Below, one piece after another: positions 44,412 to 53,842 of a DNA stretch of 64,000 bases. The stretch is taken from positions 4,481,665-4,545,664 of the forward strand of contig NZ_KB913032.1 of the NCBI RefSeq assembly GCF_000384215.1. The letters are read 5' to 3'. The notes under the pieces are model-generated. The model saw only the letters and a list, made by a program, of their open reading frames with translations. It did not search any database and was not told the origin of the DNA. This stretch comes from Amycolatopsis alba DSM 44262 (GTDB lineage Bacteria > Actinomycetota > Actinomycetes > Mycobacteriales > Pseudonocardiaceae). A program made the position numbers and the translations under genes. Position 1 is the stretch's first letter. Every line of letters begins with the position of its first letter.

Positions 44412-45071
44412 GTGCTGGTACTGGCCATCGACACCTCGACCCCGGCGGTCACCGCGGGCCTCGTCGCCCTGGACGGCGACACGCTCGAAACCCGTGGCGA
44501 CCGCGTGACGGTCGACCCGCGAGCCCACGGCGAGCTGATCACGCCCCACGCCCTCGAAGCCGTCAAAGCCGCGGGCGTCACGCTTCGCGACCTCGACGCC
44601 ATCGTCTGCGGCGTCGGCCCCGGCCCCTTCACCGGCCTCCGCGCCGGTATGGCCACCGCCGCGTCGCTCGCCCACGCGCTCGGCATCCCCGCCCATCCGG
44701 TCTGCAGCCTCGACGCGATCGCAGCCGACGTCGCCCCCGGCGAAGCGCCCTTCCTCGTCCTCACCGACGCGAGGCGCCGCGAGGTCTACTGGGCCGCGTA
44801 CGCCGCCGACGGTTCCCGCATCGATGGCCCGCACGTCCAGCGCCCGGCCGACCTCGAGACCACCGTCAAGGTCGCGGCGGGCGACGGAGCCCTCCTTTAC
44901 GCGGACGCCCTCGGCGTCCAGCCGATCGAGCCGCGCTTCCCGTCACCCATCGGACTGGTCAAGGCCGCCCGCGAGGACTTCACCAAAGAGCCCGCCCCGC
45001 TCACCCCGCTCTACCTCCGCCGCCCGGACGCCGTCGAACCGGCCGCGCGCAAGAAGGTGACCTCGCCGTGA
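44412..45071 (+). CDS. tsaB: tRNA threonylcarbamoyladenosine biosynthesis protein TsaB
   Basis: TsaB is the ASKHA-fold partner that dimerises with TsaD in t6A synthesis. The N-terminus VLAIDTSTPAVTAGLV and the CGVGPGPFTGLRAGMATA loop are family marks, as is VLTDARRREVYWA. The length of 219 aa is normal. GTG 44412 starts about 30 bases after the repeat cluster; its TGA overlaps the rimI start (GTGA). tsaB-rimI-tsaD form a tightly coupled operon. Confidence 0.95.
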   Translation: MLVLAIDTSTPAVTAGLVALDGDTLETRGDRVTVDPRAHGELITPHALEAVKAAGVTLRDLDAIVCGVGPGPFTGLRAGMATAASLAHALGIPAHPVCSLDAIAADVAPGEAPFLVLTDARRREVYWAAYAADGSRIDGPHVQRPADLETTVKVAAGDGALLYADALGVQPIEPRFPSPIGLVKAAREDFTKEPAPLTPLYLRRPDAVEPAARKKVTSP

Positions 45072-45541
45072 GGCTGGAACCCTTACGCCGCAAGGATATT
45101 CCCCGCTGTGTCGAGATAGAGAAGATCCTCTTCCCCGGCGATTCGCCGTGGACCGCCTACGCCTTTCACGCGGAACTCGACGGCGGTGGTTACTACCTGG
45201 TCACCCGTCCGGATGAAAGCGACGAGGTCATCGGTTACGCCGGGCTCGCCGTCGTCGGCCGCCGCGGCGACTACGAGGCGAGCATCCACACCATCGGCGT
45301 CGCCCCCGAGAACCAGCGCAGGGGCATCGGCACCATCCTGCTGAAGGCGCTCCTCGACCGCGCGGACGAACTCGCCGCGCCGGTCTTCCTCGAAGTCCGC
45401 ACCGACAACGACGCGGCGATCACGCTCTACGAGCGGCACGGTTTCGAACGCGTCGGCCTCCGGAAACGCTACTACCAGCCCTCCGGCGCCGACGCCTACA
45501 CAATGGCCCGTCCGCGGGTCCGAGACGAGGTGGCGGGCTGA
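45068..45541 (+). CDS. rimI: Ribosomal protein S18 alanine N-acetyltransferase
   Basis: This 157-aa GNAT-family N-acetyltransferase modifies the N-terminus of S18 and possibly other proteins. The acetyl-CoA site is [17 protein letters not shown]; other family motifs are [16 protein letters not shown] and [20 protein letters not shown]. It starts at GTG 45068, overlapping the tsaB stop, and its stop overlaps the tsaD ATG (TGATG). This position between tsaB and tsaD is conserved across actinobacteria. Confidence 0.95.
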   Translation: MRLEPLRRKDIPRCVEIEKILFPGDSPWTAYAFHAELDGGGYYLVTRPDESDEVIGYAGLAVVGRRGDYEASIHTIGVAPENQRRGIGTILLKALLDRADELAAPVFLEVRTDNDAAITLYERHGFERVGLRKRYYQPSGADAYTMARPRVRDEVAG

Positions 45542-46587
45542 TGCCACGCATCATCATGGGCATCGAGAGTTCGTGCGACGAGACGGGTGTCGGCCTCGTC
45601 CGCCTGCACGACGACGGCACGGTCGAACTCCTCGCCGACGAGGTCGCTTCCAGCGTCGATCAGCACGCCCGCTTCGGCGGCGTCGTGCCCGAGGTCGCCA
45701 GCCGCGCGCACCTCGAGGCGATGGTCCCGACGGTCGAGCGGGCCTTCGAAAAGGCCGGGCTGAAACTGTCCGATGTGGACGCCATCGCGGTGACCGCCGG
45801 ACCCGGTCTCGCCGGCGCGCTCCTGGTCGGTGTCGCCGCGGCCAAAGCGTACGCCGCCGCGCTCGACATCCCGCTCTACGGCGTCAACCACCTGGCCGGG
45901 CACATCGCCGTCGACACGCTCCAGCACGGCCCGTTGCCCGAGCGCTGCCTCGCCCTGCTCGTCTCAGGTGGACATACGCAATTGCTTCTGGTGGACGACA
46001 TCGCGTCCGGGATCACCGAACTTGGGTCCACTGTGGACGACGCGGCGGGTGAGGCCTACGACAAGGTCGCCCGCGTTCTCGGACTGCCGTATCCCGGCGG
46101 CCCGCCCATCGACAAGGCCGCCAAGAACGGCGATGGCGCGGCCATCGCGTTCCCTCGTGGCATGACCGGACCGCGCGACGCCAAATTCGATTTCTCCTTC
46201 TCCGGCTTGAAAACCGCTGTCGCGCGTTGGGTCGAGGGCGCCGAGCGCCGGGGCGAGGAGATCCCTGTCGACGACGTCGCCGCGTCGTTCCAGGAAGCCG
46301 TCGCCGACGTTCTGACCAAGAAGGCGATCCGGGCCGCCAAGGAACACGGAGTGGACACGCTGGTGATCTCCGGTGGCGTGGCGGCGAATTCACGGCTGTC
46401 CGAACTCGCCGCCGAGCGTTGCGCGGAGGCCGGGATCACCCTGCGGGTCCCGCGGCCGCGGCTGTGCACGGACAACGGCGCGATGATCGCCGCGCTCGGC
46501 GCGCACGTGGTCGCCGCCGGACGTCCGCAAGCGTCGCTCGACTTCTCCGCCAATCCGGCGCTGCCGGTCCAGATCGTCTCGATCTAA
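45541..46587 (+). CDS. tsaD: tRNA N6-adenosine threonylcarbamoyltransferase TsaD
   Basis: TsaD transfers the threonylcarbamoyl group to A37 of ANN-decoding tRNAs. The metal-binding motif NHLAGH is at about residues 117-122; [47 protein letters not shown] and [14 protein letters not shown] are diagnostic. At 348 aa it has normal length. Its TAA shares the bases CTAA with the TAG stop of convergent wecB, the same overlap geometry seen at the repeat-borne stops but without a repeat here. Confidence 0.96.
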   Translation: MPRIIMGIESSCDETGVGLVRLHDDGTVELLADEVASSVDQHARFGGVVPEVASRAHLEAMVPTVERAFEKAGLKLSDVDAIAVTAGPGLAGALLVGVAAAKAYAAALDIPLYGVNHLAGHIAVDTLQHGPLPERCLALLVSGGHTQLLLVDDIASGITELGSTVDDAAGEAYDKVARVLGLPYPGGPPIDKAAKNGDGAAIAFPRGMTGPRDAKFDFSFSGLKTAVARWVEGAERRGEEIPVDDVAASFQEAVADVLTKKAIRAAKEHGVDTLVISGGVAANSRLSELAAERCAEAGITLRVPRPRLCTDNGAMIAALGAHVVAAGRPQASLDFSANPALPVQIVSI

Positions 46588-47756
46588 CGCAGTTCGGCGG
46601 CGGTGCGCGGCGCCGGGGCGAGGTTGAGCAGCTCTTCCAGCGCTGCCACCGTCAGGGCGGCGGCATTGCCGTCGCCGTAAGGGTTTCCGGCATGCGTCGG
46701 ATGGAGATCACCGCGCAGGATCTTCGCCGCGGTGTCGGCGATGAGACCGGTGTCCGTCCCGACCAGCCAGGCGCAGCCCGCCTCGATGGCTTCGCGTCGT
46801 TCGGTGACGTCGCGGAGCACGAGCACAGGCGTGCCGAAGGTCGGCGCTTCCTCTTGGATACCACCGGAATCGGTCAGGACGAGCTCGGCCAGCCGCAGCG
46901 CGCGCACGAGATCGGGATACTCGAGCGGCTCGGTGATCGTCACCCGCGGCGTCCCGCCGAGCGCGGTCACGACCTGCTTCCGCACGGCCGGATTGGGGTG
47001 CGCGGGGAACAGCACCTGGACGTCGCTGTGCTCCGCGACGATCAGTTCGATGGCCGCGAGCGTGCGGCTCAGCGGCTCGCCCCAGGACTCGCGCCGGTGT
47101 GACGTCACGAGGATGAGGCGTTCGCCGGCTTCGGCGATCTCCATCTCCAGCAACGCGAGCGCGGTGTCCCTCGCCGGGAGATCGCGCTCGGCGATCGCGA
47201 TCACGGCGTCGACGACGGTGTTGCCGGTGACGGCGATCTGTTGGCGCGGAACACCTTCCGTGCGCAGCGCGGCCGCGGCGGCCGGTGTCGGCGCGAGGTG
47301 CAGGGCGGCGATGCGCGAGATCATCTGCCGGGTGCCCTCTTCGGGGAACGGCGCGGCGAGGTCGTGCGTGCGCAGCCCCGCTTCCAGGTGCACCACCGGG
47401 ATACCCAGCCAGAACGCGGCGAGCGCGCCCGCCAGTCCCGTCGTCGTGTCACCCTGGACGACGACAGCCGCCGGTGCGACCCGGCGCAGCACCTCGTCGA
47501 GCGCGGGCAGCAGCCCGGAAACCAGTTCCGCCTGCGTGCCGGTGGCTCTGGGCGGGGTGTCGAGCCAGGCGTCGACAGGCAGGCCGAACGGGATCAGCGC
47601 CTGCTCGACCATGCCCTGATGCTGTCCACTGTGGACGACGAAGGGCCGCAGGTTCGGGTGCTCCGCCAGCGCCAGTGCCAGCGGAGCGAGCTTGACCGCC
47701 TCCGGCCGGGTCCCGGCCAGCAACATCACGTCCACGCGTTCGCGCTCCTCATCCAC
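46584..47756 (-). CDS. wecB: UDP-N-acetylglucosamine 2-epimerase (non-hydrolysing)
   Basis: WecB interconverts UDP-GlcNAc and UDP-ManNAc for cell-surface polymers. Motifs include [62 protein letters not shown] and [20 protein letters not shown], with the catalytic residues in the Asp, Glu and His positions of these motifs. The length of about 390 aa is typical. GTG 47756 opens the frame; GTG 47735 is a strong alternative, since GAGGAG lies 9 bases before it and family members usually start close to MLLAGTRP. Confidence 0.93.
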   Translation of the reverse strand: MDEERERVDVMLLAGTRPEAVKLAPLALALAEHPNLRPFVVHSGQHQGMVEQALIPFGLPVDAWLDTPPRATGTQAELVSGLLPALDEVLRRVAPAAVVVQGDTTTGLAGALAAFWLGIPVVHLEAGLRTHDLAAPFPEEGTRQMISRIAALHLAPTPAAAAALRTEGVPRQQIAVTGNTVVDAVIAIAERDLPARDTALALLEMEIAEAGERLILVTSHRRESWGEPLSRTLAAIELIVAEHSDVQVLFPAHPNPAVRKQVVTALGGTPRVTITEPLEYPDLVRALRLAELVLTDSGGIQEEAPTFGTPVLVLRDVTERREAIEAGCAWLVGTDTGLIADTAAKILRGDLHPTHAGNPYGDGNAAALTVAALEELLNLAPAPRTAAELR

Positions 47757-47787
47757 GATTTCGAGTGTCCCGCAAAACGCGGGTGGC

Positions 47788-47822
47788 GGCCGCCGGCGTG
47801 CGAGGGGCCCACGCCGGCGGCC
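47788..47822 (-). terminator. Hairpin after the LAxTG mini-gene
   Basis: GGCCGCCGGCGTG at 47788-47800 pairs with 47810-47822 around a 9-base loop. A smaller CCCGC/GCGGG hairpin enclosing AAAA follows on the minus strand. There is no long T-run, so it is a probable rather than certain terminator for the minus-strand genes above. Confidence 0.6.
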
Positions 47823-47840
47823 GTCCTGTCCGGGAGAGCG

Positions 47841-48020
47841 TCAGCTCCCGGTCTGGCCGAGCCGTTTCGTGCGGCGGTAACCGGCGATGACCGCGATGGT
47901 TCCGAGAACCAGCAGGATCACCCCGACCGCCAGCCACCAGCCGACATCGGCTCCGGTGGCGGCGAGGGCACCCACCCCGCCACCGGCCACGCCGACTCCG
48001 GCGCCAGGCAACTTGTACAT
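47841..48020 (-). CDS. 59-residue LAxTG sortase-signal mini-protein
   Basis: The peptide begins MYKLPGAGVGVAGGGVGA. It continues with LAATGADVG, a hydrophobic helix (LAVGVILLVLGTIAVIAG) and basic YRRTKR, ending GQTGS. LAxTG-helix-Arg/Lys is the sorting signal recognised by class E sortases of actinobacteria, but there is almost nothing before it and no N-terminal signal peptide. GAGGT five bases before ATG 48020 is a good ribosome binding site. It lies 21 bases after the choice-of-anchor P gene, in the same orientation. It could be a small membrane peptide, a remnant of a larger surface protein, or a genuine mini-substrate. Confidence 0.6.
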   Translation of the reverse strand: MYKLPGAGVGVAGGGVGALAATGADVGWWLAVGVILLVLGTIAVIAGYRRTKRLGQTGS

Positions 48021-48041
48021 CTCGACCTCACTTCACCCTTC

Positions 48042-48818
48042 TCAGGCGGTGGTCGCCGGGCGACGGCGGCGGACGACGCGGATACCGACCGGAACGGCGA
48101 CGGCACCGAGCAGGCCGAGACCGATCCACAGTCCCGCGCCCGAAGCGAGCGGCACGGGCAGACCGGCCGGGCCGCAGGTGGCCGACGAGACGATCACGTC
48201 ACCGGAGCCGAGCGGGGTGAGCGCGTCGCCGAGCAGCTTCACGTGGATCGCGTTGACCGTGAGGCTGCCGTCACCGTTCTTGATCTGCTCGTTGAGGATG
48301 ATCGTCGCGACGTTGACTGCGCCGAGACCGACCTTGACCTGGGTGTTCGGCGCCGGTGTCGAGTCGATCGCGCCCGCGCTGCCGAGGTTCGCCCCGACCA
48401 GGTTCGTCGCGCCCTGCACCCCCTTCTGGGTCGCGGTGCAGGTGGCTTCGACGACCTTGACGCCGACGTCGCCGAGAGCGCCCTTGAGCAGCGGCAAGCC
48501 GACATCGGCGGTGCTGGCCTTGGCCGTCACGGCGCCGGAGTTGTCGTCCCGCTTGGCTTCGGTGTTGATCGCGCCGGCGGTGAGCACGCCGGTGAGGCTG
48601 GCCTTCGCGAGGCTGTTGGTGGTCGGCCCGGAGGTCTTCGCTTCGGCGAGCGGTCCGGCCTTCACCGCGTCTGCGCCGAGGAGTTTCACATCGACCTTGA
48701 CGCCGTACGCGGAGCCGTCACCGGGGGCCGCCGAGGCGGGCGCCGCACCGGCGAGAGCCACGCTCGCCACCACAGCGGCGAGCAGTCCGCCTCGTCGCAA
48801 GAGGTGCGTGTTCTTCAA
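48042..48818 (-). CDS. Choice-of-anchor P family surface protein
   Basis: The secreted 258-aa protein has a signal peptide (LLAAVVASVALAGAAPASA), a Val/Ala/Gly-rich beta domain with paired Cys (VEATCTATQ and SSATCGPAG), and a C-terminal LPVPLASGAGLWIGLGLLG helix followed by RVVRRRR. This matches choice-of-anchor P proteins, which are the proposed clients of exosortase P, encoded just upstream on the opposite strand. TTG 48818 is chosen because GGAGGA sits directly before it and it begins the signal peptide; a longer in-frame extension lacks support. Confidence 0.8.
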   Translation of the reverse strand: MKNTHLLRRGGLLAAVVASVALAGAAPASAAPGDGSAYGVKVDVKLLGADAVKAGPLAEAKTSGPTTNSLAKASLTGVLTAGAINTEAKRDDNSGAVTAKASTADVGLPLLKGALGDVGVKVVEATCTATQKGVQGATNLVGANLGSAGAIDSTPAPNTQVKVGLGAVNVATIILNEQIKNGDGSLTVNAIHVKLLGDALTPLGSGDVIVSSATCGPAGLPVPLASGAGLWIGLGLLGAVAVPVGIRVVRRRRPATTA

Positions 48819-49195
48819 CTGGTCCTCCGAATTGATTCGTGGGGGGTTTCTCTCAGCTGCGGTCGGCACGTGGGCACAACCGTTACGGACGAATCCTCAG
48901 CAGGCCTGACTAGGCTCGCGGATCGTCTATCGCCGAGTGTTTCCCAAATTGAACGAAAAACTGCGAGGATCACCGGATCAGGTGGTCTTGCGGCCATTTG
49001 TCGCAGGTCGCCGACAGTGTCACTCTTTCGGCCTAGTTAGTTTTTCCACGATCGTGCCGAAAGGGCTCATGATCACGTTGTGAATGCGAACCCCGGTCGA
49101 AAGGGCCGGTTCCCGCTGACTTACTCTCGTCGGCGAGGTCCCTGTCCGTTTCGCTGAATCCCGTCGTCTGCTGCGCCTTTCCTGAGAGGGTCATC
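48819..49195. other. Divergent spacer before exosortase P
   Basis: This is 377 bases with lower GC than the surroundings, containing TTAGTTTTTCCACGATCG near 49036. I see no gene, no repeat copy and no recognisable riboswitch. It must carry promoters for the surface protein (minus) and xrtP (plus). Confidence 0.5.
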
Positions 49196-49738
49196 GTGGC
49201 TGTTGCGAGCACTCCTTTGCCGAGTTCAAGCCGGTTCCCGCTGCGTCTGACGGTGCTGGCGGTGATCGCCGTCGCGGTCGGCCTGGTGCTGGCCGAACGC
49301 CTCTACCGGGTGTTCGAAGTGCAGCTTGCGGGCTTGATACTCAGGGTTATCACCACATCGGGTGTCTTCGTCGCCGGTGAACGCGAGACTGTCTACTTTG
49401 GGTTGTCCGGCGATACTCCACTCGGGTTGAGAATGACGCCGGAATGCTCTTCGGCATTCATGCTGCTGCCCTTGTTGTTGGTGACAGCCGTCATGTTGTA
49501 TTTCCGCCCGAAGAATGCGAAGAGGTTGTTCTTCTCGCTGGCGATTTCGGCGGTCGTGGTCATTCTTGTCAATCAGATGAGGGTTTTGGCGATCGTCGGC
49601 CTCGTGAACCGGCTCGGGGTGGACGAAGGTTATTACTGGGGTCACACCCTGCTCGGGTCGATGGTCAGCGTCGTCGGCGGCGCGGTCGCCCTCGTGCTGT
49701 TCGTCTGGCTGGGCACCCGCAAGCCCAGGGGCGCCTGA
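49196..49738 (+). CDS. xrtP: Exosortase P, archaeosortase/exosortase family protease
   Basis: The 180-aa multi-spanning membrane protein has the three catalytic motifs of exosortases: Cys in TPECSSAFMLLPLLL, Arg in NQMRVLAIVGLV and His in YWGHTLLGSM. Five to six hydrophobic helices surround them. It is expected to cleave and process C-terminal sorting signals of surface proteins; the adjacent choice-of-anchor P protein is the natural client. GTG 49196 is preceded by GAGAGGG. Its stop overlaps the glycosyltransferase ATG (TGATG), and this xrtP-GT2 pairing is part of the known system. Confidence 0.85.
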   Translation: MAVASTPLPSSSRFPLRLTVLAVIAVAVGLVLAERLYRVFEVQLAGLILRVITTSGVFVAGERETVYFGLSGDTPLGLRMTPECSSAFMLLPLLLVTAVMLYFRPKNAKRLFFSLAISAVVVILVNQMRVLAIVGLVNRLGVDEGYYWGHTLLGSMVSVVGGAVALVLFVWLGTRKPRGA

Positions 49739-51126
49739 TGGGCGGCGGTTCGATCAAGATCCTGCTCGCGATCACCCAGGCGTTCGCGCTCACCATGAGC
49801 GTCGCGTTCATCGTGTACGTGGTCGTGATCGTCGTGCCGTACCTGCGGCGCAAACCCGCGCCCGTCGGTGACGCCGCCGACTTCACCTGGCACTTCTTCG
49901 TCCCGTGCCGGGACGAGCAGACCGTCATCCGCGAAACGGTGCGGTACCTGCGTTCCACGTTCCGGCACGCGCACGTCTGGGTCGTCGACGACGATTCCGA
50001 GGATCGCACCGCCCGAGTCGTCAAGTCGATCTGGCGGCGCAACGGCGGCTACGACCCGTACCTGCACCTCGTTCCCCGGCGGCGTCCGGAAGCGAGGACA
50101 GGCAAGGGCGACGCGCTCAACGCCGCCTACCAGGCGCTCAACTTCTGGATGGGCCCGAACGCGAGCCGTGACGACGTGGTCGTCGTGGTCGTCGACGCGG
50201 ACGGCCGCCCGGCGGAGAACTGCCTCGAGGTGTGCGCCGCGGACCATCTGTTCGGCGACGAGACGATCGGCGCGGTGCAACTCGACGTCTGGATGGGCAA
50301 CGCCGACAGCCGTCCTCCCGGCAAGAACTGGTTCTCCCGCGCTTTCGGGCTGAAGCTGGCCCAGATGCAGGATCTCGAGTTCCGCACGGCCATCGCCGCG
50401 ATCCAGACCTCGCGCGGGTTCACCGGCACGATCTCCATGGGCGGCAACGGTCAGTTCACGCGGCTGTCCGCATTGGACTCCATCGCCGGGGACGACGAAC
50501 AGCCGTGGCGCGGTTCGCTGCTGGAGGATTTCGAGCTCGGCGTGCACCTGCTGACCGCGGGCTGGCGGACCGGGTATACGCCGGATTCCCATGTGAAACA
50601 AGAAGGTCTGTACAGCCTGCGGCGTTTCCTGGTGCAGCGCACACGCTGGGGCCAGGGCACGATGCAGTGTTCGCGGTATCTGCGGCGGATCTGGGATTCG
50701 CCGCACGTGAGTACGCTGGGCGCGGCGGAGATGATGTACTACCTCGCGCAGCCGTGGATGCAGCTGCTCGGCTCGCTGCTGTACCCGATCCCGTTCCTCC
50801 TGCTGCTGTTCAGCACGGCGGGGGATCCGGCGCAGGTGTGGACCTGGTTCGCCGACGACGGCGCGTGGATCCTTTTCGCGATCTACGGTTCGTTCGGGCT
50901 GCTGCCGTTCATCGTGTGGGGCCCGATCTACGAGTTCAAATGCCTCAAGAGCCGCAATCTGCTGCGCGGCATCGGGATGGGCTTCGCCTACGCGCTGTAC
51001 ATCTACACGTTCTACATCACGTCGTGGCGGGCGCTGTTCCGCCTGGTGCGCGGCCGGAACGGCTGGTCGAAGACGCGGCGGAACACCGAGCACGCTCCTG
51101 GGGTCAAGGTCGCCCTCGACTCCTGA
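49738..51126 (+). CDS. Membrane glycosyltransferase family 2
   Basis: The 462-aa protein has an N-terminal helix (LAITQAFALTMSVAFIVYVV), a GT-A catalytic domain and a C-terminal membrane region. Catalytic motifs are VVDDDSEDRT, VVVDADGRPAEN (DxD), LEDFELGVHL (ED) and QRTRWGQG, the Q-x-x-R-W of processive GT2 enzymes. About four hydrophobic helices follow (for example LLGSLLYPIPFLLLLFS and IGMGFAYALYIYTFYI). Translational coupling to xrtP implies that it glycosylates or makes a glycan for the exosortase client. The sugar is not predictable. Confidence 0.88.
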   Translation: MGGGSIKILLAITQAFALTMSVAFIVYVVVIVVPYLRRKPAPVGDAADFTWHFFVPCRDEQTVIRETVRYLRSTFRHAHVWVVDDDSEDRTARVVKSIWRRNGGYDPYLHLVPRRRPEARTGKGDALNAAYQALNFWMGPNASRDDVVVVVVDADGRPAENCLEVCAADHLFGDETIGAVQLDVWMGNADSRPPGKNWFSRAFGLKLAQMQDLEFRTAIAAIQTSRGFTGTISMGGNGQFTRLSALDSIAGDDEQPWRGSLLEDFELGVHLLTAGWRTGYTPDSHVKQEGLYSLRRFLVQRTRWGQGTMQCSRYLRRIWDSPHVSTLGAAEMMYYLAQPWMQLLGSLLYPIPFLLLLFSTAGDPAQVWTWFADDGAWILFAIYGSFGLLPFIVWGPIYEFKCLKSRNLLRGIGMGFAYALYIYTFYITSWRALFRLVRGRNGWSKTRRNTEHAPGVKVALDS

Positions 51127-51141
51127 CCCCAGGCCCGTGCC

Positions 51142-53037
51142 TCAGAACGCGGGCAGGATCCGGACGTCGTCCGCCTTCACGAAGGCGATGCGGTGCCCGA
51201 ACTGGATCTGCACGTAGCGCGTCTTGCCCTTCACGACCACATGGTTCGCCGGGTCGAACGTCGTCGCCGAGAAGTACTCGGAGCCGACCACGTTGCCGAG
51301 CGAGTACCGCTGCCCGGCGGAGAACGTGTACGGCAGCGGGACGACCTGCTGCACCGGCACGTTCGCCGGATAGGCCTCCGCCTCGGGATACGCGCGCCCG
51401 AACACCGGCACGGTCGCCAGACCGGGCTTCGGCGTGACGACCAGGCCGAACGACGGGCTCGTCGCGCGTGCGTCGCGGAACCAGCCCTTCTGGCCCAGGT
51501 ACCAGATCGCCGTCCAGCCGTCACGCCGTTCGGCGATCACGTACCGCTGGCCGGTTTCCGCCCGGCTGCCGACGTCGGAGACGTCCATCGTGCTCACCGA
51601 ACCGTCCGGGCGCAGGCCGATGTCCTTGAGCAGCGGCGCCGCGTCGGTCGGCTCGCTGCGCAGCACGACCGAACCGGAACCCCTTGCCGGGCAAGGCTTT
51701 CCGCCGCCTTCGCAGCCGGTGAACGCGGGCTGGTTCGTGGCGAAGTCCGGCGTGATGGTCACCAGCGGCGAACCGGGACGGCCGAAGCCAGCCAGCGGCG
51801 CGCCCATCAGGTCGAAGTAGTGCGACCAGTCCCAGTACGGGCCCGGATCCCAGTGCATGCCCTTGATGGTCGAGGGGATCGTGCCGGGGACGTTGTCGTG
51901 GCCGATGATGTGCGCGCGGTCGAGCGGGACGTCGTACTTCCGCGCGAGATAGCCGACGAGCTTCGCGGAGGTGCGGTACATCGCCTCCGTGTACCAAGTG
52001 CCCTTCGCGGCGAAGCCCTCGTGCTCGATGCCGACGGACTTCGCGTTGACGTACCAGTTGCCCGCGTGCCAGGCGACGTCCTTGGTCGGCACGTGCTGTG
52101 CGATCTGGCCGTCGGAGGAGCGGATCGTGTAGTGCCAGCTCACGTACGTCGGGTCCCGGACCAGGTCCATCGCCGTGTCCCAGTAGCCCTCGGTGTCGTG
52201 GATGACGATGTATTCGACCTTCTGGCTCTTCGGCCGGTCCGCCTTGTCGTGGTTGCCGTAGTCGTTGTTCGGCAGCTCTTGGTATGGCGCGGGCACCGAA
52301 AGGCACGAGACCTTCTTCGGGCACTCCGTCTTCGGGTCCTCCGCCTGCGCGCGGACCGGGCTCACCGGTGTGGCGGCGAGGGTGACGCTCTGACCGTCGT
52401 CGGTTTTGCGGCTGACGCCCTTGGAGATGGTGTCGAAGACTTCGTCGGCGAAGGACCGCGCTCCCGCTTCGTCCTTCGCGCCGCTGTAGCGCGCGACGGC
52501 GGCGTACCAGTCACCGGCTTCGCGCTGGTACTTCGCCAGCAGGGCGGCACCACCGCGGATGTTCTGAGTGGTGTCCGTGCGCAGCGTCGCGACGGCCTGG
52601 CCGGTCAGCGCGGCCGCCTCGTCGATGGTCTGGAGGCCGGGCGGGGGAGGCTTCGGCGCCGGTGTCACGGGGAGTTTCGGCCTGCGGGCTTCGTCGCCGC
52701 GCGGATCCTCCTCGCCCGCGTCGTGATGCGTGCCGGTGCCCGCTTCGCGCAGGTCGGTCAGGTGCATCGGGCCGTAACCGGCGGACGTGCTCGGCGTGCC
52801 GGCGTTGAAGTCCCAGCGCGACTCCAGGAAGGAGACGCCGAGCAGGACGTGCTCGGGGACGCCGAACTCCCGCGCGGCGGCCGTGAAGTCCCGCTGCCGC
52901 TGCTGATCCGCCGGGGCGGCGTCGGCGGGGGCGGCGGCGAGGAGGCCGGCGGCGAGGGTGAGGACCGCGAGCCCGGCGGTCCGTTTGGACCGGCGCCGGA
53001 GCGGCTCGAGGGCAACGGGACGGAAGGGACGCGACAT
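51142..53037 (-). CDS. Secreted N-acetylmuramoyl-L-alanine amidase (Amidase_2)
   Basis: The 631-aa secreted protein probably cleaves the amide between MurNAc and the peptide in peptidoglycan. After a signal peptide (TAGLAVLTLAAGLLAAAPAD), residues 45-190 resemble a lysozyme-like helical domain (FGVPEHVLLGVSFLESRW). A type 2 amidase domain lies at about 265-420, with zinc ligands expected in YIVIHDTEGYW and AHIIGHDNVPG and the catalytic Glu near SVGIEHEGF. The C-terminal part looks like SH3-type repeats (QRYVIAERRDGWTAIWYLGQ). ATG 53037 has GGGGG about ten bases upstream. It converges on the GT2 gene with a 15-base gap. Confidence 0.88.
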   Translation of the reverse strand: MSRPFRPVALEPLRRRSKRTAGLAVLTLAAGLLAAAPADAAPADQQRQRDFTAAAREFGVPEHVLLGVSFLESRWDFNAGTPSTSAGYGPMHLTDLREAGTGTHHDAGEEDPRGDEARRPKLPVTPAPKPPPPGLQTIDEAAALTGQAVATLRTDTTQNIRGGAALLAKYQREAGDWYAAVARYSGAKDEAGARSFADEVFDTISKGVSRKTDDGQSVTLAATPVSPVRAQAEDPKTECPKKVSCLSVPAPYQELPNNDYGNHDKADRPKSQKVEYIVIHDTEGYWDTAMDLVRDPTYVSWHYTIRSSDGQIAQHVPTKDVAWHAGNWYVNAKSVGIEHEGFAAKGTWYTEAMYRTSAKLVGYLARKYDVPLDRAHIIGHDNVPGTIPSTIKGMHWDPGPYWDWSHYFDLMGAPLAGFGRPGSPLVTITPDFATNQPAFTGCEGGGKPCPARGSGSVVLRSEPTDAAPLLKDIGLRPDGSVSTMDVSDVGSRAETGQRYVIAERRDGWTAIWYLGQKGWFRDARATSPSFGLVVTPKPGLATVPVFGRAYPEAEAYPANVPVQQVVPLPYTFSAGQRYSLGNVVGSEYFSATTFDPANHVVVKGKTRYVQIQFGHRIAFVKADDVRILPAF

Positions 53038-53132
53038 GGGCGTATACCCCCAGTGACTAGGTCTGCTGAACAGGACCGACCCCAATGGTCGGAACCTAAC
53101 CAGAAACCCGCCCCTTCCGTAAGGTCCCTCCA

Positions 53133-53158
53133 GATCGCGATTAGGGGGCGAAAGTCGA
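53133..53158 (-). repeat. Single TAATCGCGAT repeat, CCCCC subtype, between divergent genes
   Basis: This reverse copy with GGGGGCG core lies in the spacer between the amidase and HAD genes, 21 bases before the HAD start. No partner copy lies within reach. Confidence 0.85.
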
Positions 53159-53179
53159 GTCGGTGGCAAGGTGGGGGGC

Positions 53180-53842
53180 ATGACCGGGGTGGAGGAGCTT
53201 CTGCGGGAGAAGGACCACGTCTTCCTCGATTTCGACGGTCCGGTGTGCGACGTGTTCGCCAAGCTGACGGCGAGCGAGGTGGCGGACAGGCTCAAGCGCC
53301 TCGTCGGGCCCGATCTGCCTGCCGAGGTGAGCGCTTCCGCCGATCCGTTCGACGTGCTCCGGTACGCGGCCTCATGCGGTCCGAATACCGCGCACGTCGT
53401 GGAGCGGCAGTTCAGCCGGTTCGAGGGGGAGGCTGTCGCGCAGGTCTCGCCGGCTCCCGGCGTCGAGGAGGTGCTGCGCGGATGGGTCGCGAAGGGGTAC
53501 ACGGTGACGATCGTCAGCAACAACTCCGTGGACGCGATCCGGTCCTTCCTCACGCTGCACGAGCTCACCGGACAAGTTCGCCGGATCAGCGCGCGGACGA
53601 CCAGCGACCCGGCGCACCTGAAGCCGCACCCGACGCTCCTCGACGCCGCTGTGAAGGCTCTCGGCACTTCGCCTCGGCAGTGCGTCATGGTCGGCGACTC
53701 GGCCGCGGACGTCCTGGCCGCCCGCGCCGCCGGTGTCGCTTCGATCGCTCTCGCAACGACGCCCGCCAAGCGCCGGACTCTCGCCGCCCTCGACCCCGAT
53801 GCCCTGGTGAGCGCCCTCGCGGACTCGACTTTAGCGGGCTAA
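53180..53842 (+). CDS. HAD-family hydrolase/phosphatase
   Basis: The 220-aa HAD enzyme shows motif [14 protein letters not shown], motif [15 protein letters not shown], motif III Lys in [10 protein letters not shown] and motif [16 protein letters not shown], with a helical cap between I and II. The pattern fits small-molecule phosphatases such as phosphoglycolate phosphatase; the substrate is uncertain. ATG 53180 is chosen, GTG 53171 is an alternative. The final codons DSTLAG and the TAA come from an interspersed repeat, shared with the stop of ubiA. Confidence 0.85.
   Translation: MTGVEELLREKDHVFLDFDGPVCDVFAKLTASEVADRLKRLVGPDLPAEVSASADPFDVLRYAASCGPNTAHVVERQFSRFEGEAVAQVSPAPGVEEVLRGWVAKGYTVTIVSNNSVDAIRSFLTLHELTGQVRRISARTTSDPAHLKPHPTLLDAAVKALGTSPRQCVMVGDSAADVLAARAAGVASIALATTPAKRRTLAALDPDALVSALADSTLAG

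Noticed and set aside
48819..49195. Riboswitch upstream of xrtP
   Set aside because: I looked for c-di-AMP, cobalamin and SAM-type conserved blocks and found none that fit.
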